Below, in pieces: positions 58,071-64,000 of a stretch of 64,000 nucleotides of DNA. Source of the DNA: Ricordea florida (lineage: Eukaryota; Cnidaria; Anthozoa; Corallimorpharia; Ricordeidae); the NCBI GenBank assembly GCA_949710005.1, contig OX453287.1:15966560-16030559 (forward strand), written 5' to 3'. Within the stretch, counting starts at the first letter, position 1; each line of letters starts with the position of its first letter. The notes beneath the pieces are model-generated. The model saw only the letters and a program-made list of their open reading frames with translations, did not search any database and was not told the origin of the DNA. The position numbers and the translations under genes were made by a program.

Positions 58071-58687
58071 TTATCGTCCTCCTTTTAGTTCTTTGAGTAT
58101 TTCTTCGCGTACTCTCTGCCTCAATACCAATGGGTCCTCTACACTCATATTTTTTTGAGCTTTAGCCCTTATTTCAGCCTTCAGCTTTTCAAAGTTCTTG
58201 AGTTCTTCTATGATCAATGAGAACTGCTCATCAGAGATCTTATTGTCACGAAGGGCTTTGGAAACCAGGTCTTCAATGGTGTTTATCTTGGATCTTGCCA
58301 GTGTGATGGTGTTTTGATGCTTCACAGCTTTCTTGGACAGGTTCTTGGATATTTGTTGACATGCTATGGATACACACACAAATACACCACTTACTACACC
58401 CAATGGCAAGATGCGATGATTCCGACTCCACTAAGAGATGTGCCCAATCCACCAGCTGCCAAAACGCAAGACAATATACCACAAGTCGAGCTTGCATTCA
58501 TCAGTACACCCTTGGATCGGTTGTATTTTTTTAGCACTGTCTCATAGTGGTTTAATTCAGACTTTAGCCTTTTCAAAGCATCAGAACATTGTTGAAGCCT
58601 GAATTATGGCCCATCAGTGGGGGTTGGAGGAGGTGCAGGAGGTGCAGTAGCCTCTAAGTTGGGATATATTGATTTATATTCATCCAT
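58071..58687 (-). pseudogene. Coiled-coil/hydrophobic-hairpin protein of a multi-copy cnidarian family, two lesions
   Basis: ATG 58687 (MDEYKSIYPNLE, a Pro-rich head) meets a TAA at 58606-58604 in the same frame in which coding continues (FRLQQCSDALKRLKSE). The frame changes again near 58400, where GVGIIAS passes to PLGVVSGVFVC in another frame. Segments: N-terminal Pro tract, first helix, Gly/Ala-rich hydrophobic stretch about 50 residues long, then ARSKINTIEDLVSKAL and ISDEQFSLIIEEL, ending in a charged helix. Intact relatives of about 200 residues are frequent in cnidarian genomes. The stop and frameshift make this copy non-functional unless read through; the repaired protein is not given. 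Confidence 0.65.
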
Positions 58688-58707
58688 TTTGGAATGAATA
58701 TCACTTA

Positions 58708-58715
58708 CTTTTAAG
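58708..58715 (-). promoter_or_regulatory. CTTAAAAG motif upstream of the 58687 gene
   Basis: Minus-strand CTTAAAAGTA, 20 nt before the ATG and next to the stop of the preceding gene. Confidence 0.4.
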
Positions 58716-58718
58716 ATG

Positions 58719-59348
58719 TTATCTAAATCTTAAACTGAAAGTGATGGGAGAACCCTTCAGATCAAGTTTCTTCCATCCAATGTCGAGGATGTTTAAATCG
58801 AAGTGGTTTATGGGGCTCTTATGTTTTTGAACTGGAATGGCTGGGTAATCCTGGGATGGTATGTTGGCAAGGAGGTGTGAGGGTGAGAGTTTCACAGGTT
58901 CTCCAGATTGAGTCTTATTCATATATGACGACTTATTGTCCACTATACTACACAAAAGTCTCAGTGGCTCCTTAATCTGTATATTTATGGGGTACAGCTT
59001 TCCAGGGGCTATGATTTCAGGCACTCCAAGACCAACTTGTAGCCCTCTTGTAAGTTTAATGTTGAAACTCTTGTTGGAATACAGGTAATCAACAGTGTCA
59101 GTCTCAACGATCGATAGCTTGGCATTATCCGTATCGTCCAGAAGGATTGCGTGTATATCACGTAGAGAGTATGTGCCGGGTTGAATTATTAAGATGGGTC
59201 GATCCTCTTTGAGAAAGCTTTGTCTATCTTTGAAGTTGACCAATCGTTTGGGTATAATACAGTCAAGGAGTTGTATCTCCCGAACCTTTTCCAGTGGGGG
59301 ATCCAAATACACCCTGGTTTCAGACTCGTACATAGTAATGCTCAACAT
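58719..59348 (-). CDS. Beta-rich structural protein, candidate minor capsid (penton-like)
   Basis: 209 residues from ATG 59348, intact. The predicted pattern is almost all beta: VYLDPPLEKVREIQLLDCII near the start, LIIQPGTYSLRDIHAIL around residues 53-70, KSFNIKLTRG, YPINIQIKEPLRLLCSIVD, and a final LDLNILDIGWKKLD..ITFSLRF. I recognise the P-L-x3-K-x-I-x-L-x2-C, PPG-x-Y-T/S and terminal G-x-P-x2-F-x-L-x-F layout from multi-copy cnidarian proteins linked to virus-like elements. A single-jelly-roll capsid role is inference; structure prediction would test it. It starts 10 nt downstream of the zinc protein stop. Confidence 0.5.
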   Translation of the reverse strand: MLSITMYESETRVYLDPPLEKVREIQLLDCIIPKRLVNFKDRQSFLKEDRPILIIQPGTYSLRDIHAILLDDTDNAKLSIVETDTVDYLYSNKSFNIKLTRGLQVGLGVPEIIAPGKLYPINIQIKEPLRLLCSIVDNKSSYMNKTQSGEPVKLSPSHLLANIPSQDYPAIPVQKHKSPINHFDLNILDIGWKKLDLKGSPITFSLRFR

Positions 59349-59357
59349 TTTATTTGA

Positions 59358-59546
59358 TTACTCCTTCTTCATCTTTAAATTTCTATAATCAGCATCTGAG
59401 AGGAATCGAGTTTTGATGATGCCACAGCTGGAACATTTACACTTTATCATCGGCCTTCCTTTGGATGTTTTGGCAAAAGTTTCACTACCAGGTACACAAT
59501 CAGTCAGCTTTTTCTCTTTGATACAGTAAGTCTTCATTTGATTCAT
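59358..59546 (-). CDS. DUF5679-like small zinc-ribbon protein, one Cys replaced
   Basis: 62 residues; ATG 59546 overlaps the stop of the upstream gene (ATGA). An inner ATG at the fourth codon (MKTYC) is the other candidate start. YCIKEKKLTD, then KGRPMIKCKCSSCGIIKTRF match the layout of DUF5679-like proteins of large DNA viruses, where the first half normally has C-x2-C; here the second Cys is Glu (CIKE). The C-terminal CKCSSC may supply the missing ligand. Probably nucleic-acid or virion-core related. Confidence 0.55.
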   Translation of the reverse strand: MNQMKTYCIKEKKLTDCVPGSETFAKTSKGRPMIKCKCSSCGIIKTRFLSDADYRNLKMKKE

Positions 59547-60667
59547 TTACGTTTCCTTTTTAACTCTTCTATAAAGTAAAGCACAATCGCCATTATTAAC
59601 AGCCAAGCATGTTTACCCAGGAATGAAATGGCCTCTCCAGCAGTCTTGAATAGAAAGCTTACAATAGCACCCACCATCCCAGGCAATATCTCACCAAGTT
59701 TCTTCCCAAGGGTTTTTAACCCATCACCAACGCCTTTGCCCAATTTCGATAGCCCTTTGGAGAGGTTGGAGATTATAACGCCAATGACCACTCCAACGGC
59801 ACTCATGACAGCAAAGACTGTGAATCCGTATTTCTTGAAGATGGCCTTCACACGATCACGAAGAGGCATCTTATCACGTATTTCATCATTTTGTCTCTCC
59901 AGATCACTTATTTGTTCTTGATTGGAAATGATTCTATTCTTGGCTAGCTCTTCATAGGTGTTAACCCTTTTGATCAAGCTATCTCGACTTTGTTCAATCT
60001 TCTTCAGACTGGCCAAGTCTTTCTTGTTCTTATCAATCTCATCTTTGTATACTTTCAAATCATTCAACAAAGTTTCTGCATATAGTCTTGCATCAACCTT
60101 TTCTTTCACTGCAGTTTCGAGATAACTCTCACTTTCAGCGATTCTGGTTTGATGTCGTTCAATTATACCCCTCAACTCTTTCTCAAGTGTAACATATCGA
60201 TCAATTTCGAATTGACTTGTTTCCGTGACTGCTCTTAACCCGTCTAATGCATTACGTAAATCCTTAATTTCTTCATTGGCTTCATTCAAATCAGCAATTA
60301 GTTTGTTATTATTCAGAACAAGATTCTGAGAATCCATACCAATTGATCTCTTGATTGTCTCTGGAAGTCGGTCATATTTCACCAAATCCCCTTTGGAGTT
60401 GATAAGTAAATGCTCCCTATTGTTGGATCGATCGGTCAGTCTGACCCAAACTCCTTCATCATCGATTCTTGCACTGAATGGTGAATTTAGTGGGTCGAAA
60501 TTGTAGAACTTCTCTTCTATCTTTCTGAAAGCGCGAGCCCTATTGTCTTCTTTACTTTCCACAATCAGTGGAGATTTTTCATCAATTGGATCTAGGTATA
60601 TGGTATCACCACCTGCAGCACCAGGCTCATTTAATATAGTTGGATCAAGGGTATCGTCGGTGTCCAT
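59543..60667 (-). CDS. Coiled-coil protein with C-terminal membrane-active region
   Basis: 374 residues from ATG 60667 (MDTDDTLDPT); the frame extends 12 nt upstream only to a TTG. N-terminal about 110 residues globular (WVRLTDRSNNREHLLINSKG); residues about 110-265 coiled coil; then LRDRVKAIFKKYGFTVFAVM and a hydrophobic segment (AVGVVIGVIISNL). A Gly/Lys amphipathic stretch (SKGLSKLGKGVGDGLKTLGK) follows, then a second hydrophobic part ending in a basic tail (EELKRKRK). The same C-terminal organisation (KxxGxTxxAVxxAxGxxIG.. LPGxxGAI) occurs in an abundant cnidarian protein family. It may act at membranes during virion entry or assembly; inference only. Intact. Confidence 0.6.
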   Translation of the reverse strand: MDTDDTLDPTILNEPGAAGGDTIYLDPIDEKSPLIVESKEDNRARAFRKIEEKFYNFDPLNSPFSARIDDEGVWVRLTDRSNNREHLLINSKGDLVKYDRLPETIKRSIGMDSQNLVLNNNKLIADLNEANEEIKDLRNALDGLRAVTETSQFEIDRYVTLEKELRGIIERHQTRIAESESYLETAVKEKVDARLYAETLLNDLKVYKDEIDKNKKDLASLKKIEQSRDSLIKRVNTYEELAKNRIISNQEQISDLERQNDEIRDKMPLRDRVKAIFKKYGFTVFAVMSAVGVVIGVIISNLSKGLSKLGKGVGDGLKTLGKKLGEILPGMVGAIVSFLFKTAGEAISFLGKHAWLLIMAIVLYFIEELKRKRK

Positions 60668-60701
60668 ATTAGTGTTCAAATATGGAAACCTCTAAATTAA
60701 T

Positions 60702-60965
60702 TCAAAAGTCTCGTATATTCATATCGTTTGGGTCCCATATTTCATCGCGGAAACCAGTCTTTGAATTACAGTCTGGGATCTTTCTAATTATAGCAATTGG
60801 TAAGACGCGCTGTTTGAGTTCACTCTTGGCAATGGCTATAGGATTGAAATCAAATGGCCAATCTATGACTGGTTTACTACCCATCCTCAATTGATAAGCT
60901 CTAAATCCCACCAAACGAACATATTCATGTGGTGTTATTATGTCATCTGTTGTTTTGTAATTCAT
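60702..60965 (-). CDS. Rpb6/omega-like RNA polymerase subunit
   Basis: 87 residues from ATG 60965, which shares one base with the TAA of the preceding gene (TAATG). Residues 9-30 (IITPHEYVRLVGFRAYQLRM) followed by P-V, then NPIAIAKSELKQRVLPIAII and RKIPD, reproduce the conserved core of Rpb6: T-x-Y-E-x2-R-x2-G-x-R-A-x-Q-L, D-P-x2-I-A-x2-E-L, P-x2-I-x-R-x2-P-D. Rpb6 stabilises the RNA polymerase clamp. Cellular Rpb6 genes have introns and an acidic N-terminal tail, both absent here; ASFV and mimiviruses encode short viral Rpb6. Intact. It could recruit or modify host polymerase, or be a relic of a viral enzyme. Confidence 0.75.
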   Translation of the reverse strand: MNYKTTDDIITPHEYVRLVGFRAYQLRMGSKPVIDWPFDFNPIAIAKSELKQRVLPIAIIRKIPDCNSKTGFRDEIWDPNDMNIRDF

Positions 60966-61177
60966 TATATCCACTTGCTGACAATATATCCCAAGGCTAA
61001 CATACCGATAGAAACATAAACCATTTCTCCAGTCTTTTGATCTGAATTGGGTCGGTAATAGTCTGAGAATTTTGGGGGATTACCGATTTGATTGTACAAT
61101 CTCAGCGCTTCATCCGTCTTTGATATAACACGTTCTAAAAACAAACGGGATATTCTAAAACGTGATTTCTGGAACAA
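60965..61177 (-). CDS. Small membrane-anchored protein, 5' end lost
   Basis: 70 codons open to an upstream TAA with no ATG near the start (first codon TTG at 61177; the only ATG is at the C-terminal GEMVYVSIGML). Helical N-terminal part (ISRLFLERVISKTDEALRLY) and one C-terminal membrane segment (VYVSIGMLALGYIVSKWI). Its stop overlaps the Rpb6-like start. Sequence upstream of 61190 no longer looks coding, so the block is probably truncated here. Family not recognised. Confidence 0.45.
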   Translation of the reverse strand: MFQKSRFRISRLFLERVISKTDEALRLYNQIGNPPKFSDYYRPNSDQKTGEMVYVSIGMLALGYIVSKWI

Positions 61178-61660
61178 ATAAAAGAAAACAGCTTAATTTT
61201 TTCCAGATGAAATTAACAAATTTGGCAAGAAATATCCTTTTTGGCTATTATTTTGCCAGAGTGGTCAACGTTTTGACACAATTTCCCATTAGCTGCTTAA
61301 ATTTTGCCACGAGCAACAAAAACTTCAGCTGGTAAGAAATGGGTCAATAAGTGAACTTTTTACCAGGACCGTACCTTTGAAGACTGCTAAGGTAAAAATG
61401 TCACGAAAAGTTAAGATTTTTGCCAGGATCTATTTGCAAGAATCAGCTTAAAAAAAGAGTTTTCTGCAACGAAGGTACCAAACACGGTAAAAAATAGGAG
61501 TAAATGTTCATTTTTGGTCAAAAGCATTTAAAAGCCAGCATTCTCCTGGCATGAAACAAGTAGAATTCTGTTAATTTTGCCAATTTTCAAAACGATTGGC
61601 AAATTTATTGGTAATTGGGGTAATGTCATTCAATTTTGGAACATCACGGAGGTATAGGTA
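61178..61660. other. Right flank of the virus-like block
   Basis: AT-rich, with several TTTTGCCA(A/C)-type motifs in both orientations (for example 61250, 61305, 61575). No open frame. May be decayed block sequence or a terminal region. Confidence 0.4.
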
Positions 61661-61680
61661 CTTGCAATAAGACATAAGAC

Positions 61681-61975
61681 AAGGTACATGGAAATTTGCA
61701 AGTACCTTGCAGCCAAATATAAGGCAGGGTACATGGAAATTTCCATGTACCTCGCAATGAGACATATGGCAAGGTACATGGAAATTTCCATGTACTTTGA
61801 AGTGACACATATGGTAAGGTACATGGAAATTTCCATGTACCTTGCAATGAGACATATGGAAATTTCCATGTACCTTGGAGTCACATACGTTAAGGTACAT
61901 GGAAATTTCCATGTACCTTGCCATATGTCTCATTGCAAGGTACATGGAATTGTCCATGTACATTGCTAGGATACA
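61681..61975. repeat. Array of perfect palindromes GGTACATGGAAATTTCCATG(TACC)
   Basis: Seven palindromes of 20-28 bp built on GGTACATGGAAATTTCCATG with TACC completing the mirror, spaced about 40-50 bp by variants of TTGCAATGAGACATATGGC. Some are imperfect (first and last units). The opposing frames rich in MEISMYL are an artefact of the repeat. Confidence 0.85.
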
Positions 61976-63686
61976 CAAATAACACAGAGTGCAACCTCGT
62001 CTTACGCGTGTTTGAAACTTATCGCTTTAATCTTTGTCAAGACAAATTTCAATTGCAAATTTACTGAAGAGGTGATGGTTCTGAATTTTGGTATGTTTAA
62101 AATGTAACGACTTTGCGGGATAAAAGTTAACGTCAATGTAATTAATTTAACTTGCCGTTCCCTCGCTGTCCTTCAGGGTTGATCGAGATTTATCGTCACT
62201 CAGGTTTAGTTTAATTTTTTATTTAGTTTACCACATATGTCCTTGAGATACTTATGTGTCTCATGTGCAAGCTTTCTGTTCTCATTTAACTCTGGAAATT
62301 AATCAACACTCCGTTGGCAGTGTGTCTGTCCATACCTGCCACTTTCCAAGGTCTCTATTCCGTCTTCCGAGAACCTTCCCAGTACTCTATTTCAAACGAA
62401 GACTCGTCCACCGCGATTACTTTCTTCAAAACAAGAACTTCCATGTAGCCATGAATATTAACAGCTGATATTAACTGCCACAAAAAATGCTTCTAAAGGA
62501 TTGGAAACTGTAAACTATAGAACACTGAGCCACATTTTCAGAATTTCTAATTCAAGTGGCTCGGCGGCTCGCAAGTGAAACCACGAGAAGTGTTATTTTT
62601 GAAACGGCTCGGGGGCTTGCCAGTCACACAATTGTCGTGACTAACAGGCCGCGGAGCCACTGACGTATATACCTTACTCGTTCTATAAACACTTGAGGTG
62701 ATTGACGATCCGCCGAACCGCCGGGCCATTGATAGTGTATCTAATTGTCGAGAGTCGAGATTAAAATGTCGAGAGTCGAGGGTAACATGACGAGGGTCGA
62801 GGGTAACTTAAAAAATATATTACAGTAATGTGAAAAATAAAAACATTATTATAAACCAGGAACTAACTTTGTTTTCATTATTTTCATGCCATACTCGCCG
62901 AGTAAAAAAATTAACGTAAACACAGTGGATTGAAATAGGGTTACGTGAAGTACTAAAGAATAGGGGATGGCATGTCTGTTATCTTATATTAGCCTTCAAT
63001 GCCTGCCTGTTTGTTCATTGACTGCCCGATATATAAACATTGGATACTTTCAAACAGTTCTCTCTAGTTTATTTGGTATTTATTGGAAACTGTGCAATAC
63101 TAAACCACCAGTTCTAAAGCAGGATGTAGCCGTAGTCTATTGAGCGTTCGAGTGTAGTATATGCAGTTACTACACTCAAGACTATAAGGAGCGAAAAGTC
63201 ATTTGGCCGTGTCACGCAACGCTTTACTCAAAAAAAAAAAAAGAAAGAAAAGCTGACAAAGGAAAATTCTGTTTTGATTTTTATCTTATATTTTTAACTT
63301 TATTTTAATATATTTCTTAAAGTTATCTTCCACTCTCCACATTTTACTATTGACTTTCGACAATTAGATACACTCAGCCACAGAAATGTATACCTTACTC
63401 GATCTTTCATGATATCTTCAGTTAACCTGACTGGCGAGCCTCCGAGCCACTTGCTTAATAACCACTCCGAAAGTGGCCCTGCATTCTATAGTTGCTACCT
63501 CTATCGACGCGAGTAGCCAACGTTCGTGGATAACAAATCAGCTCTTTCGTCGACTGCGTAGGAACAATAACTTTATCCTTAATCCTTAATTAATGGAGCT
63601 TCATGCTTCGTTCACGTGGTTTTACCTCGATCGACATACTTTTAACTGAGATTAAAGTGTACCAAGCGTATAAGCTTATCAGCTTT
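61976..63686. other. Non-coding region with dispersed repeats
   Basis: 62745-62880 (inverted) and 63205-63390 (direct) match the repeat at 16480-16680, with GTCGAGAGTCGAG-type units. 62540-62740 is GC-richer with GGCTCGG.GGCT motifs. No gene supported. Confidence 0.5.
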
Positions 63687-63899
63687 TCAAACAGTACTCA
63701 CTGACTCGACAAGTTGAAGGAACCTGGATTTGCTTTTCATTACATTTCTGTTGGGGCTGTGCCGCTTCGGCCTACGATTTCCATGTTTCTGGTTCTCTTC
63801 GATGCCTTTGAGTTTATACAGAACTTCGCAGAGGACTTTGTCACGTTCGTCGCCTCTCACTTTCAGTTCGTCTCGCAGCTTCTGATTGTCTTCTACCAC
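63687..63899 (-). CDS. Possible exon encoding a charged coiled coil
   Basis: The open frame reads NQKLRDELKVRGDERDKVLC and KLKGIEENQKHGNRRPKRHS, ending near a donor CA|GTGAGT at about 63689. A stop lies directly upstream (63902-63900), so if real it is an exon with an acceptor inside the frame or a start at GTG. Family unknown. Confidence 0.25.
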   Translation of the reverse strand: MVEDNQKLRDELKVRGDERDKVLCEVLYKLKGIEENQKHGNRRPKRHSPNRNVMKSKSRFLQLVESVSTV

Positions 63900-64000
63900 T
63901 TATTGTTTTTTTGCGTGAAGTCTCCTCCAGAAGAAGGACGCGATTTTGTCAGATATTTCTGCACTGTACTATATAATCACAGAGCCTTTGAGCAAAGACC

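Larger units (their letters stand above)
54337..61177. mobile_element. Integrated virus-like gene block (decaying)
   Basis: About 14 intronless genes in 6.8 kb with gaps from overlap to under 130 nt. Three are rightward (54337-55637), the rest leftward (61177-55693), converging at a hairpin. Gene content is viral in flavour: Rpb6-like, SLOG, Cx-HG zinc repeats, WHP-motif proteins, DUF5679-like and structural-type proteins with C-terminal membrane anchors. Several are families I know as multi-copy in cnidarian genomes. No DNA polymerase, integrase, protease or packaging ATPase was recognised and no terminal repeat was found, so the block is incomplete. At least two genes carry lesions, in keeping with an old insertion. 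The exact ends are unknown. Confidence 0.7.

Noticed and set aside
54337..61177. Bacterial or phage contamination as an explanation for the compact block
   Set aside because: The block lies between eukaryotic repeats and genes, and several of its proteins belong to families known from cnidarian genomes.
61571..61978. Several overlapping frames rich in MEISMYL and NFHVPC
   Set aside because: They read the palindrome array; the same peptide appears on both strands, as expected from palindromic DNA.

Overview
The window looks like nuclear DNA of an anthozoan cnidarian, most likely a stony coral. Coding density is low, introns are present, and host-type genes (a class A GPCR, a second 7TM protein, an EGF plus fibrinogen-like secreted protein, a secreted cysteine-rich protein) sit in a dense mass of nested transposons. 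Several protein families here are ones I know as multi-copy families in cnidarian genomes. The species cannot be named from sequence alone.

Layout: 1-1679 is the end of a PIF/Harbinger transposon with a spliced transposase. 1959-5206 is a long-inverted-repeat element whose centre holds a fragment resembling a viral major-capsid-type protein; one arm carries a 464-bp MITE whose empty site survives in the other arm. 5207-8058 and 8264-14801 are two Helitron-like copies (A^T insertion, CTAG 3' end with hairpin). The second contains a 3748-bp TTAA-flanked Kolobok-like element. 14802-22612 holds dispersed repeats, the 7TM gene (16774-17589) and the GPCR gene (21230-22273). 22613-30353 is an En/Spm (CACTA)-like element with 3-bp duplications, subterminal repeats and a 326-bp tandem array. 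30605-39293 is a second copy of the 3748-bp element, inverted and split by an apparently complete ISL2EU transposon (30851-35789) that encodes a four-exon THAP/DDE transposase and a YqaJ nuclease. 42.5-53 kb carries the two secreted-protein genes with MITEs in and around their introns.

The most unusual region is 54.3-61.2 kb: about 14 compact, intronless, closely spaced genes, three rightward and the rest leftward, organised like a virus. They include an RNA-polymerase Rpb6-like protein, a SLOG-fold (DUF2493) protein, a four-repeat C-x-H-G/C-x2-C zinc protein, two WHP-motif paralogues, a beta-rich capsid-like candidate, coiled-coil/membrane proteins and a DUF5679-like protein. Each rightward gene is followed by a palindromic hairpin, one with a compensatory base change, recalling the hairpin 3' ends of mimivirus transcripts. 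Three leftward genes share an upstream CTTAAAAG. At least two genes are broken by frameshifts or stops, and no polymerase, integrase or packaging ATPase was recognised. I read it as a decaying integrated dsDNA virus or Polinton/adinto-like element. An array of perfect palindromes lies just beyond it (61.68-61.98 kb).

Mobile-element boundaries were set by comparing copies within the window (empty sites, target duplications), so many are exact. Protein assignments rest on motif recognition without database searches.
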